From Temnopleurus reevesii (Eukaryota; Echinodermata; Echinoidea; Temnopleuroida; Temnopleuridae), in NCBI GenBank assembly GCA_036244855.1, contig BQKZ01001487.1, forward strand, positions 10,938-74,937: a stretch of DNA of 64,000 nt, in the 5' to 3' direction. The translations under genes were made by a program, and so were the position numbers. The notes under the pieces were generated by a model that worked only from the letters and a program-made list of their open reading frames with translations, did no database searches and was not told where the DNA came from. Positions 37,931 through 51,282 of the stretch are shown here, piece by piece (positions within the stretch are counted from its first letter, which is position 1; every line of letters begins with the position of its first letter).

Positions 37931-40900
37931 CACATATGGATCAAGAGAATCTGCAAATGGCACAGAACCTTGTGAAAAATGGGCCGTGCGATAAAAAGCC
38001 TCTTAGGGGTCTCTGGGACGAGTAATCAGTTTTCTCCTGTGAAAGCTTTTAATAATCTAAAGTAGTCTTTCATAATTCGATGTATTGTGGCTATGAAATG
38101 TGTGTGCTTTGATGTGCAATTGATCTGTGCCTGAATGCGTAACTTTATGAATAGGCGAGAATATGTGTCCGTGTGGGAAGCCACTAATTTCATGCACACA
38201 AATCACATTCAGTCAGTGATGTATTAATTAACGGAAAGAAAGAAACAAATTGTTTATTGTTTATGAAACTCAAGCTCACCAAATTATTTCAATATAATTC
38301 CTCATTATCAGTGTTAATTGATTGAGGTTTGCAAATGATTAGAAGTCAGTAATTCTGTAATTACATTCCTTTCTATTTATTAACTATTAACATGGATATA
38401 TATTTTATCACCTCCATGCTATCAATGACTTGGTCACTAAAAAGGCTACATTGCACAGAAAAGTACCATTCACATCCATGTTCAATTTTTGTTGGCATAG
38501 AGAAATCAGGTGTAATTGTATATAACATTTAGGGGAAATCATGAGCATTGCTGATGGATTTATCATTTGTTTACAGTCAGAATGACTTCAGTTAATGTTG
38601 CAAAAACTTATTAAGCAAATAGCTATCTTCAGTAGATTGTAAAGTGTTGTAATAAATTGAGTATTTCCATAATACGGCTTTGAAAAAAAAATGCTTTATA
38701 GTTTTCAGGTCCAGAGTGTCTTCACAAGATTTAGAATTTGATGCAGTGTTGAAGCACACAAAGTTCAATTATTTATAGGTCCATGGACATTTTCTAATGA
38801 TTTATTCATTTTGCTTTGCTTCAATATGAATTAGTGAGTCATGTAAAAGGAATGACTTGATTATGAAGAGGGTTATTTTTATATATCCTAATTAAAACTC
38901 CACTTTCCATGAATGTGTTCTGCAATGGTGTTGCAGAAATAGCTGACAATCCAGACATTGAACTCAAAATGATGATTACACATGCATGCAAAGAAAATCA
39001 CAACATTGGTATGCCCATTTCATGGTTGCAACATGACACCATATAGAGGGCAGTATTGCTGATTCTCACAGACACTTACCCTCAAACTTGTAAGTGATCC
39101 AAACATATGAAAGTGTGAAAGAAGATTATATCTATATAAAGTCAATTGTTGTAAGTCAATAATTAACAAGGGGCTCAAAAGGTATTCCGTTTGCTTATAT
39201 CGAGCCAAATATTATTGTGTCATTGAGCTGTCATAGTTTAGGAGTTTCCCCATTGTTACAAAGTCAATGCCAGAAAGGGCAGTACAATGTCTTGAGTGGT
39301 GAAAAGTTTTCCTGTCACAAAATGCCCCTCATTTCCATGAAATTTGTTGCAATGTCCAAGGAGAGAGCTGACAATAGACCAGGTTACTAATAGATTCAAA
39401 GTCAAGCGCATTTTTTGTCCATGAATGTACTTACGTGGTATTCTTTAAACTGGTTAGTAACAATTGAACTACAATACTCCAGTTCACATACAGTACTTGC
39501 TTTGCTATGTTGGGCATGCCTCGGCTAGGTTTAGGGTCATCAAGAACAACGTTTGTGTCTAGTGAATGCATAAAATTTGCCTTTTTTTATCAAACCTGCC
39601 TAATGTAGGATGTTGGGTCAGTGTTATATGCCGTAATGAGAGAAAAGACTCAGAAAAACGTGACCATCGTAATTGCAAAAATAAATGATTGAATATCATA
39701 GAAATATTACTCTTCTTCAGGTACAAATGATTTAATTCTTGTAGCTAACTTGAATCATATTTCATTTATAATTCACTATTGCAATAGGCTTAAATTGTTT
39801 CAAAGTAAGACTAGAATAATTTGGGAATTAAGAGAATTTATGCTCCATCCATTGAATTGCTATTTCATTGAAGAAAAATGATTCTTATTCATCATTTTGG
39901 TTCAATGATAAAGTAAACAATCATCCCTTATACAATTATCACGAATATTGGGTTGTGATATTATGTAAAATGTGAAGACATTTCTGTCGATCTTGCTGAA
40001 ACGACAGACTGTGCGTGACTCAGAATTTTCCAGCCCTGGTATTCAGGAAACTCTACATCATTCTGTGCCAATTCCCTTTGGCTTATTTGTTTGGAAAGGA
40101 AAAATTCCAACATTTACATTAGGAAAAAGGAAGATGTAACCTTCGAGAGGGCTATAGTTCACAGGGAATATGCTGTCAAATTAATTAGTTGTATTAATTG
40201 GCAGATGTCTTGAATCACATTGTAGCAATATCAAGCTTGAAGTTTCTTTTTTGCTTTTTTATTAATTTTTTTTTTTACTTGAATTGCAAAGATGAATAAA
40301 GCAAAATAATTTTTTTCGAGGTAATTTTTGGTCAAAATAGGGAAATTTGGGGAATTTTATTGCTCGTTTCTCTGAAAGGAGAAATTTGATTATAAATAAG
40401 TGGAATGAGAAGCATGCTTTCTTCGGCAATCAGCAACGTTGCCTCATGTGAAAATCTGTTGCTTCTCTTATTCGTATACAGAAAATAGAATTATATTTGA
40501 AATCAGTTTTACATTTCACGGTATAACTCACTGCCATGTACCTCTTTGTTTGTTTCAGTTTGCGAGTTGTTTTGTAAAATCGACCACCCACGATTGTTTT
40601 TATGCGTTAATGTAGGCTAATCCCTACACGAGTACAATCATGTTGATCCATACAACTGTAAGGAAAGACATTCGATCCAACCATATGATACAAGTTAAAT
40701 GGCATTCCTAATTCATTCTTCATCGTTTACTCACATTGAATGCCCTTCCTGTCATACTTTAGTCACAGTATTTGATGTAAGTGCCTAAATGTTATGAACT
40801 ATGAATGAGTTTATCATCTTAGCCACGGACAAAAATAATCACATTTTTACCACATTGTCTGTGTTCTTTTTGCTTGTTTCCATGACTCTGCTCCCTGTCA

Positions 40901-43204
40901 TTAACATCACTCAAAATGACTTCATTATCGAGAGAATCTCGCACAGATAAAGTCCCAAAATAAGAACACTCAGTCTCTCAAACTTAGCAGAAGTGAAACA
41001 TACTTCCCCTATTACTTCTGCACATAATCATAATCATTCTCGCCTATTTCTTAAAAGATATCCAAAAGATTTGAAAAACGGAAATGAATTTAAAAAGTGG
41101 GAGAAAGAAATAGTTATTCACTATTCTTACACATGGGCAATATTAGGCATATTTCCGATCGTATTGCAAAAAAGAACAAGCATGAGCAGACAGGTTGTCA
41201 TGGTGATATGGGAAGGAAAGGAGAAACTTAGGAATGCATGACACAGAGACATAAAATTCACCAAAATAATATTATTTGTGATGATTCCGACCCTATCCTC
41301 ATCAGTTCTCCCCTTATGACCAGATATGGAGGACCCAAAAGTATCATGACTTATCCTCAAGCTTGATGAATTATTTCCGTTTGGGTATCCCGGGCCAGAA
41401 AGACTTGTTTGATAGATGTTTGATTCATTTCTCTGTGATTGGTGATTTAGGAAAAGTTATGATTGGTAAGAAGTTTTAAATGGTCTGTCGAGAAGGGGGA
41501 AGAAGTGATGATGCACGCTACCCAATAGGCTAGTTTTATTAATATTAGGAGATGCATATGTTCTTTCACATTTTCACATAGTTAATTTCTTGTTCATAAC
41601 TGATATTGCACCAATCAACAATGGATACATTACATGGGTGATATCACATAAGTTCTTTTGGTAGAACTTAGCAATTAGGATTATATTGTAATATGCAATT
41701 ATGTCTTATTTTTAATATCAATAATTCTGTCCAATATCCTTGGCTTGATTTAAAGAACATTGACCAAAATATGAAAAATGAAAATAAATTCAACTGATTT
41801 ATCCACAGAAAGTGTGTATGTTTTCTTGATAGATTAAGTGTGTTTTTTAATTAATGTGTCATCATAAATTTTTTTCAAGGTCCTGATAGATAAAACAAAG
41901 CATCACAACAAGAAATTGACTGCTGTTAGATAATTTTTCTCCATTCTTGATGTGAAACTCACGCGGACATGTGCGTTTTCGAGACATCGTCCACGCGCAC
42001 GTCACTCTATCGATGGGACTGATGACATTTATACACCTTGAAACCTATTGAGCATTTTGCCAGGTGCCGGAAGGCGGCCGCGAGAAAGTCTGCCAAACCT
42101 GGGCTAGTTAAATAAATTTCATCATTACCCGGTGCAGAAAGCCAGAAAACCACCCATAAATTGAGTTATGAAAAACTAATTAGCATCGAAAGTGCAGATA
42201 ACGCTAAGCTTTAGTGTTACCGGAAGACTGTGTGCTGGAATCTAATTTAGAGCAGCCCCCTTCACCCGGCAGATAGAAAACTTTGGGAAGTTGGGCGATT
42301 AAAACATCATCAAGTTAGAAAAAAATTGTGACATTAGAGGAAGGGAAAATTGGGCATTGCAAGATTCTGATAAAGCGCCAAAAATAGACAGAAAAGGATA
42401 CCCTTTATTGCTTTAAAATTCTCTCTTCATCTTCTTCAGTATTTTGGTCCAATTCTTTCAATACATTCTTATATATATTTTTGAATAATTTTATGTTTTG
42501 ACAATTGCAGTCGTTCTTTTGAGTTTGATGTGCAAGTGGCAGTAGTGGCACAATCTGATATTATCTGTTTTACAATGTTTACAAATGAAAAAGATGGAAG
42601 ATATTTTCTCACTAGACTGTAGCCATTTCAAATGTGAGTTCGGATGACAATTAAGTCATTCCCATTTTACATGAGTCCATGACCGTTGTACGTAGCTCCC
42701 CTGTATTGTTATTTTCATATATTACACTTCCTCTTCCAACCGCATCACTTGACTACTTAATCAGATTATATTTAGAATCTATCAATAATGTTTTTTCTCT
42801 CTTGAACTTAATAATATTCCACTATTTTGTTTTTACCAACTTTATTCAATTTACGATTTTCCATAACCAAATTTATGGGTGATGAAAAACAAGCTGCTGA
42901 AATTGGTTCCCTTTAAAACGCATTATAAAAAGCTTGTAGATTCACTTCTGAACTTCAGGATGAATTAATTAAAGATGACTTATTGATGAGTTCTCGCAAT
43001 CTAATTGCTCCATCAGACTAATGTCTTAAACACATGTCTCCTCCATCAATGCAAAATATGCATTTAGTTCCAAGCCTGCATCCCTCAGTCTCTCCTTTTT
43101 TCCTTCGTCTGATGAACGCTAGGATTAAAAAGAATGTTCTGAAATTAAGGAATGCTCATGATAGAAGTATGTTGATAAGTAGATTATTTGATGTATGCCA
43201 ATTT

Positions 43205-43385
43205 TTTTCGACAAAATTGAAAGCATTGGATATTATCTAAATTCTATATATGTATAGTAATTCTCAACAAAATTGAGTGCATTTGGTTTTATTGAAATAT
43301 GGATAATATGTTTCTAAAATTGAAAGCATTTGGATTCATTAAAATATTATGGATAGTAATTTGCTAAAATTGAAAGCAGCTTTTC
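43205..43385. repeat. Short degenerate tandem repeat, ~49-56-bp unit, about four copies
   Basis: The landmark AAAATTGAAAGCATTTGG or a variant recurs at about 43211, 43267, 43316 and 43365, separated by AT-rich spacer containing ATTATGGATA-like motifs. Spacings are near 56, 49 and 49. An open frame ending at 43240 runs into the first unit and has no recognisable domain. Confidence 0.8.
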
Positions 43386-45267
43386 ATGGTGAAGATAGAC
43401 CTAAATTTGAAGATGTCATTTGTTCGATTGACATCCTGAAGTCTCTTAATTGTTATTACACATTATTTCTTATATCAGTCAGCCATCAACAAATTGTTTA
43501 TGATCGTCTTTCCCGATACTTTTAGGCATTCACTTAAGAATTAGATTTTTTCTTTTGTAGGATGGATGGACATATTTGTAATGCTACCCTAGGATATAAT
43601 TCACACAGCATTACAGAGTGTGTAAATATCCAGCAAGGATTTAAACACACCTTAAAATCCAATTTCTTCATCATAGACGTAATGTAATATTCATGTTAAG
43701 CAATTCATTCATGATATTCTACCTCTTTCTCTTTCTTGCCCCGCCCCTACATGTCGTCATCACCCTCAACCATATTCCATTACCAATTTAGGGAACATTA
43801 ATGTGGTATAAGGGCTGTTTTCTTTGTTGTAATATCCATGCGTTTATGACACATCATGGGTGTCACCTTGCGGATTAAGAGAATGTTCATCGCGACCAAA
43901 ATGTTCTCTTTGAACACAGGAAAGGGATGCTTAGACTTGCTAATCCACCCTACACAGCCTCCCAACCTGTCTTGTAATCCCTTGTCTCAAACGCGGCTTT
44001 ATTAATAATGATGAATTGTCTTATGCAATGATTATTCATGTAATTCAAAGCATTACAAACTTTTTATCTAATGTATTGTCTTATCTATTGATCATCGAGG
44101 ATCATAAGCATTAATATGTATACTCCCCAAGCTTAAACAAGTAGTTTGAAGAAAAAAATGGTTGCCTACTTGTGTATTTCTACATTTATTGAATTTTTAT
44201 TGAAAATCATTCATTTTTTAAACTAATTACAAAGTATTTCACTTTTTAGAAAGGAATGTGAAGTTTTCTAAATATTCACATTTTTGCTCATTTATTTTAA
44301 AAAGCTGAAAATTGATTGATGGCTTCCAGTAATTTTTACCATTTTAACACTTTATTGATAAATGATTGGTGTAAACATATTTGAATAGAATTCCTATACA
44401 CCACTCACAATCGCTTTTAAAGAAGCAATGGGACATGAACTTCCCAATTGAATTAATCAAGTCAATGTCAATGCCTCATCGACCCAAACTCTTTTCTTGA
44501 TACTCGTAATCCTTCACATACAACTACCGATTAACTGGTACAGGGAAGTAAATTCTACCGAACAAATCAAATTAATTGTGATTCTGGAATAGATTCCTGT
44601 GTACCAATTGATCCATTGACTCGGGCGAGTATAAGCCTTCCTCGTCCTGATTAGCATGTGACTTCAGACCAAAGACAGCTCCAGAGGGGTAATCTACTCG
44701 TTATACTGTTCGGTTGATCTCGGCAATGACATCGAAATGAAGAGTAAATGCCAGCCGCGGTATGCCAAAAGGAATGCAATTCTATCAATAACATCCTGCA
44801 AATTGTCTTGAGATTTGATCAATTTTGAGAATTCTGGTGTTGATCATAAATACTTGTAGTAGCCTGGGCAATAACAACCAATCAATCTTGTCGGCAGTTG
44901 GTCGTATCAGTGGAGGTAATTGTTGCACGTATCTAGGGGAACACTAACGATGGCTTTAACGATGTCTTTGATTAAATCAGGAGTGTTTCTTTTATTCTGA
45001 ATTGTGACAAGTTCAACTTTGCGAGATGGTAGCCGAGGGTTTGCTTCAATTGGTGGCGATATATTTTGCAATTTTGTCAATTTATTGTTAACAGCAGTAG
45101 TGTTTGAATTGCATGTAATCCTTTATAGATATAGTGCCAAAGATATGTACAAGAAAAGACATTTTCAATTTAATTGAGCATTGTGTTTATGACGCTTAAT
45201 TAGAAGTAAAGCCTACACGTAACTTTGAGGTACATGGTGATAAATGTAGCTGGGGATTTGTATGATT

Positions 45268-45515
45268 TGAAATTGTCCAGTTGAGGATTCTGCACATTTT
45301 CTTGTCCTAAACACACAGGGACTACACAGTACTCAACCAAAGAGTCTGACATACGACTCTGATCACACATACCCCTCTGATCACACCTCCACAAAGATCA
45401 GAGGGGTATGTGAGACTAAGTGGTTTAGTGCTTTGTAGTTCCTCTGCAATCAGGGCAAGAGAATGTAAAGATATGGGTGCTATTAGAACACAGAGTCCTC
45501 AACTGGACTACATTT
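45268..45515. repeat. Fold-back (long imperfect inverted repeat) element
   Basis: The core is a perfect 17-bp inverted repeat, CACATACCCCTCTGATC at 45366-45382 and its reverse complement at 45396-45412, around a 13-base loop. Outside it the similarity continues with gaps. Upstream, GTCCAGTTGAGGATTCTG (45275), CTTGTCCT, ACTACACAGTACTCAACCA and AGTCTGACATAC are matched by the reverse complement of the downstream arm down to CCTCAACTGGAC at 45497-45508. The left arm carries an ~18-base internal duplication of the CTCTGATCACACATAC region, and the right arm has ~20 extra bases. This fits a decayed MITE or fold-back transposon. A long hairpin transcript is an alternative. No matching element ends or target duplication were established. 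Confidence 0.75.
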
Positions 45516-45629
45516 GAATCTGCATAGAGCATTGTTAGTTTATCACCAGTACGTGTTGTGACAATACGAAGTCACTCTGTCACCTGGTCTCTCATTGGTA
45601 GAGAGAATTGCCTCATACAAGCCACTGCC

Positions 45630-46235
45630 TTCAGGTAGGGTATAGGGGAAGAAGACAATGACAGAACCTGACGGGATTATCTGGGGAAACACACTGATCC
45701 CGCTTTTTAATGTAGATAGGGTGTGTGGTGATGCTGTCCCAGTTTCCTCCCACCAAACCGGAGCACTGTATGCATTTCTCCTGATCTAGCCTGTCAACGA
45801 TGATGAAACTGGCCGATGAGCACCCTCTGAATGGGATGGGCGAAACATAGCCAGGCTTTAGCCCACTTGCGACTAAGTACATCGGTCTTGAGCCAATGAC
45901 AGGCTTGCTCCCATCTTTCCGGCGTTTGTCCGGTGGACTTCGCGTAAAGTACGCCTCTGGTGTTATTAACTTGCCTGCGTTTGTTTGTCATTGTGGTAAA
46001 AGCAAAGCAGGAGAGCCGTCTTAACCAGGGCTTATCTTTCGAGCGCTTGCCGTGGCTGGAAATGTTCATTTTCACCAAAACATTTGCTGGGGTAGAAATC
46101 CCCTCAGCTGTTCGCCATCCAGCGAGGCATCTCCTGGACTCCCTTTCCACCTACCAGACCCTAGCCGCAATTCAAAATGGTGCAAGAGGTGTTCATACAG
46201 TTGATATCTTTAATACTAACGATGATTGCCTCTAG
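45630..46235 (-). other. GC-richer block with a 118-codon frame, unassigned
   Basis: A minus-strand frame at 45794-46150 gives a non-repetitive 118-residue reading with six Trp and many Lys/Arg, and a shorter frame lies at 45631-45882. Frames of 91 and 88 codons overlap on the + strand. No domain or catalytic motif is recognised and no splice or promoter signals are convincing. It starts just after the fold-back element, so it could be part of a decayed non-autonomous transposon. It could also be chance open frame in GC-richer DNA. I would not annotate a gene here without homology or transcript support. Confidence 0.2.
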
Positions 46236-47280
46236 ATCATCTTGTTTGGGTTCATCTATACCTCAAATGCATTTTTGCTTGCATTTATATTGTATAGTCA
46301 TTGGTTTAAAACCATTCGACTCACTAGACTATGAGAGTGAGATACATATAAAGCCAGGTCTATCAAAATGTTCATCAGCTCAGAGCAGACTACCTAGAGA
46401 TAATAATGAGCATTTTGATGATACCAGATTTGAAAGGATCTAAAGAAAACTGCTTTCTTATTTAGGTTTTAGAATTCTAAATTTCTGCTGAAAGAATGTA
46501 CCCAGAAACTGCCTTTCCTTCAAGATTTTGCATAAAATTAACAATTGACTCTCATGATCGATGCTCTTATCCTTCGTCTGAATGCATACCATGAGACATC
46601 TGAGGAGCGGAGTAGGAGGGATAACTCATTGACGGGGGCTCAGCATCACGGGGATCCCCTCCTTTCAGCCCTGCTGCATGTGTGCCGACACTCATTGTCT
46701 TGACAGCTTTAATTTCCACCTGTAGTCAGACCCGATTCTTATCACCTTCGTAACTGTCTGCCCGCTTTTAAAGACAGAACCAAAATTCCAAATTAAGGGA
46801 AGGAAAATATTGTCTTACCCGGGCATCCTAACACAAATATTGTCTCCGATGTGTGATGACATTGTTCCTCGTATCCTTCACAGTTCTCATGATCTTCCTC
46901 ATATTTTATCACCTCTCGGGTAAGAGACATGACTCACTGAAAAGTTATTCCTCGTTAATATTCAATCATTAATAGCTTTTCATTCCATTTTCCTTATTGG
47001 AGAATGATTTAAGTATTCACAACAGTTACCATTTGGGCAATTTCACATTTTTGTGCCTTACTTAAGTGTTTTACTGAGATTATTTTCAATCAGGTGGGAA
47101 CCACTGAATTGTCTTCATTTCTAGATGAAACAGTTATTAGAATTTCAAGATTCTATTAGATTTATGATTTGTGAGAAATTTGAGGAATTTGTAACTAATT
47201 ACTGTAATATTTCTGTGTTGTCAACATCATCTAAGTAAAAGGAGACACGTTAGAAGTTTTTTTTTTCTTGTCATTTCCTA

Positions 47281-47281
47281 N
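47281..47281. other. Undetermined base (N), assembly join
   Basis: A single N lies between a T-rich stretch and a G homopolymer, at the exact left end of the duplicated block. Confidence 0.95.
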
Positions 47282-48259
47282 GGGGGGGGGGCAGTGTGAA
47301 AAACTATGGCAGCTTAAGCCTATCAATGAATGCATCAAAATAAATATCACAATTGCATACATGTGGAGGTACCTCCAATGCAGACAAAATTTTATATCTT
47401 TCTTTAATAGATACTCCCTAGATAAAATGAACTTCAAAAGGTTTTTAATGGCGGGGGCTTGGTGCGCTCGGGATAATTTAGCAGTAAACACAAATGAGAG
47501 TTACAACAGCTGAACGAGGCTAGGCGAGGTTAGTGGACGGAGTTCATGCAACTTTGATTGGCCTACCCTCAGCTAGTCTGCAAGAAGAGACCAAATTCCA
47601 ATTAGGTTTGTACGCACCTCCTATTGAGTATATCTGTGTCTGGAAAGGTAGACTACACAGCAATTCCCGTCTCCTAGAGCAGAAAGGAGTAGGAACGGTC
47701 TGCCTATTCAGACTTGGTTCTTCCTACGTGTAGGCCACACTGTACAAACTACCTGCATCGGGTCTAGGCCTGAAGACTAACCCTCTGTATCTGATTATGT
47801 GTGGGACTAGCTGGATTGCACTTGGTGGGATCGTTCTCTAATTAAGCGTTGTCACGGTTACTGCTTATGTCTGATTTGGTCTTCTGCAATAACTTCATCG
47901 TAGGGTGTGTATCAGGTGTAGAACTTTTAAGATGTCGGATGATGATAACCGATTTTAGAACAGAATTTGATATCCTCATGTTCTAAGCCTACATTTTAAA
48001 AATTCTGCTACACATCTCCTCAATGAAAGTGTGTACACACATGATCATGAAAAGATCAATATTTGAAAACTGGAAAAAAATAATGTCATAGCGTTATGTG
48101 ATATAAGGGTGCCTACTCTAAGGGATCTTGGAAATTATATTATGTCGTGTATTGTTTTTTTTTTAATTCAATGTTTGATTTTCAAAGATGGTGGCATAGG
48201 TAAAAAATTGAGTGTAAGTATGAAACAAATATTTTAACAATTTTTTTGCAAAATTTGGT

Positions 48260-48260
48260 N
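48260..48260. other. Undetermined base (N), assembly join
   Basis: A single N lies at the exact right end of the duplicated block. The sequence after it (CTGCTAAAGG) has no match in the first copy's downstream flank. Confidence 0.95.
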
Positions 48261-48554
48261 CTGCTAAAGGAAACTAGAAATCTTAATGAGTCACAGAAAA
48301 TATACTTCATGCATGTCCCCCGTTTCATTTTGTCAGCTTACCGGTGTATGACACTCGGCACTGGCGGGCGGGTTTCTCGTGTAACGACATTGCTTCTCAT
48401 TAAAATGTCTGTCATCACCCCAATTATTGAGACTTAAAGATGGCCGACAGCTCTAATCAATACATCTATAGTTTTCCTAGTTGCTAGTCCTACAGGACAA
48501 GGTATGCTTCCCCCTCCCCTGGCGCTGACCCCGATGGCTGGGGGTCTACAAGAT

Positions 48555-48870
48555 GCAGGAAAGAGAGGGAAGAGGAGCAAGAGAGTGGGGAAGGGAAATG
48601 GAGAGAAAGCTGGAGAGAAAGAGAGAAGTTGTCCTCAGGATGAAAGGAAGGGGGGGAGTGAGAGAGAGAGAGAGAGTGAGAGAGAAAGAAATGAAAGCAC
48701 ACAATGACTTATCGATGAAAAAGAAAAAAGAAAGTCCGAAATGATGTAAAAAGGAAAGATGAGAGGAGGAAGACGAACATTCTTAGGCAGAGAGAAGGGG
48801 ATGGAAAGAAGAAGGGGGAGTCAATAGATGAGGAGTGAAAGGAGAAGTAGGAAGGGGACAAGTGAAATAG
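48555..48870. repeat. Purine-rich tract with (GA)n core
   Basis: The core (GAGAGAGAGAGAGAGTGAGAG, truncated here to its repeat character) lies near 48660-48690. Flanking AG-rich DNA extends from about 48555 to 48870. Several overlapping Arg/Glu/Lys-rich frames come from this composition. It sits about 300 bp downstream of the N at 48260. Confidence 0.85.
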
Positions 48871-51282
48871 GTCAGCAATTTGATTTCATCTGGGTTGATA
48901 TGGTCCCAGAACAAGGCCCAACAGGATTGAAACACGTCGTCAACGCTCTCTTCCTATTGTTTCCTTCGACCTATTAATCATGCCCGCAGCGGCCCGAGAT
49001 CCCCCATATTTATTTGTCGAGTAGCATTCTAGGAGCGAGTGATCAGGCTTTCAACAAAGGCTATTAATAATCTTTCTGTCACCCCCTGAGTGAGGCATAA
49101 CCATATCATCCACCAAATTGGAAGTTTTTTGTTTTGAAAATTCACCCGGTTAAATCCTCTGGTGAAAGAAGAGCACGCAGGAAGAATATTTGGAACAAGT
49201 TTGGGAAGAAGAAGAGTTCAGGCACGCTTTGAAAAAAAATGAATTGTCCAGGGTATGGTTTTCAGGGTGTTTCTTGGAAAAATCCAAATTTATATTCTAT
49301 TTGTATTCCTATTTGATATACTGATACAAAAGGAAAATGCAGTTTTACTCTTGGCTAAAATGCGTTTTAATTAGAGAAATGACAGTCGCAGAAGAGTTTG
49401 CAAATGTTGAAATTTTTATTCTCCTTTGAAATTGGTAAAGGGGGAAAAAGGATTCCCTTCTCTGCTATTCTAATAAAACAAACAATAGTGTGCATCATGT
49501 GGCCATGAATATCTGTAAATTATTTTTATCCTTCCACATTGCCAATTTGAAGAGTTATTGAGAGCTGTGTATTTTATCTGCCCAGGGAGTTGGGATTTTA
49601 GAGTCACAGCTCCCTGGTCTGCCTAAGTGACTTTTTTATCATCCAAATTAACAGTCCCTAATTTTTAATGATCCACTTTAAATTTTTCTCTAATAGAAAA
49701 TCTGACAATGTTGATTTAAATATTCAATCTACACACTCCTTTTACTTGTCAAAATTCTTACTTTCATTTTTGTTCTCTTCCTCAATCCCACGCAACCATC
49801 TCATGGCTGGATCATATCTGGCATGAATGGGAAGGAAAGGTCAGATAAAGTAAGAAAAAAATATGGGGGCTGTGAGATCATATAGCATTGATCGGGTCCG
49901 CCGATTTCACTCCCCCTTGGGGCCTGAGGTTGAACTTGCATATTTGGGATACAGAAATAGGATAGAGGGGGAAAAGAGAGGAAGGATAAGAGAGATTTGA
50001 GATCACCAAGGTCAAATGATGATCTCAAAATGAGGCCAGCGACAGGAAAAAGAAGGAGTACAGTTGCCCTTTTGTTTTGGGGAATCATTATTGGGTATAT
50101 TGTATGTAAAATAATGGAATTACATTGAGGAACATAGATAGCTCTTCAGGCATCTCATATAGTGACATGTCTGGTGAATTGAATGTTCCTTTGTAAGTAC
50201 TTTGCAACTTGCCTGGCGTAAACTTACAGCTGGCCAAAATGTGCTTTAGTATTTTGAGATATAGTTACAATTTCATCTTTTTATGAATTGATGTCTTGGC
50301 TACTGTTGAATTATTAGCAAATCAACCAATATGGTTCAGTGCCCTGAAGATGTCATTGACTTAATTGTTTTTTTTTTGTAGTTAAAATTGTTTCAACAAC
50401 AAAGAAAACAGGGCGGTGTTTCACCAAGATACACATGTATGAAAGACTTTAAGAACAAATTTACGCACAACTGGTACCAGTTCTTGTGCTGAATGAGTGA
50501 TTATAATCTTATGCGTATTAAACTAGTTAACTTACTCCAGTCAATGTGGTGAAACAACTCTCTGTCGCATAGAATGGCAGAAATTACCATTGATCATATT
50601 AACCGTAACTTCTGTTATGAATTGTAACAGTTGTGGAATACTTCAATCTTAAAGTTACCTTCAAAGGTGAATTTCATGCATAAGTGTCTTGATTACTTTA
50701 TTTAATTGTTGTACTTTTCCTCAGAGTTCATACCTACGAATCCTCACCAATGTCTTTTCTTTTCCCTCTGTACTTGATTCCTTGGCAAAGGTCTTGTGGG
50801 TTGAACTGTCACGAGGTCATACACCCTGATCGTAACAATGTCCATTAACCTTAATCAAGCATTCCTATTGTGTTCCGTCCCCAAAGTCGGCCTACAGGTA
50901 ATTACTGGTCACGGTGGCTGAAAGCAGAGGGGAAAGTGGATAAGGGGCGTAAATAACACGAAAAGGGGTGAGTCATGGGGAATGGGTGAGAGTGTAGGGT
51001 CGGAAAGCCAGGGGATATGGGGTAGGATGAACTGGACTAACTGGGTTGGGAGGAGGTACTCCCACATCTCCTCCTTCCCCTTCCTCTCTGTGGAGAAGCG
51101 GCCATAGAGGGCGCTAGATATAGAGGGTGAATGGGATGGTGTCTGGGAGCTTGCTAGGAGAGAAATGAAGATGGATGGAATCTACCAGTTTTGTTGCAAA
51201 AGCTTTCATTGTTTTTCAGAGCTGACGAAATCATCTTAAAACATTGACAAAAGGAGTTTGCAAAAGATGAGCTCCAATTATC

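Larger units (their letters stand above)
47281..48260. repeat. Second copy of duplicated block, bounded by single N characters; probable assembly artefact
   Basis: There is one N at 47281 and one at 48260, and the homology to 33108-34088 begins and ends exactly at them. Such one-base Ns usually mark joins of unknown size. The piece also starts at a G homopolymer, where assemblies often break. The simplest reading is a small contig from the alternative haplotype placed or gap-filled at the wrong site. A genuine dispersed or segmental duplication cannot be excluded from sequence alone. Confidence 0.8.

Noticed and set aside
37540..37994. Cys/Val-rich and His/Thr/Pro-rich frames
   Set aside because: They are translations of CA/TG repeats.
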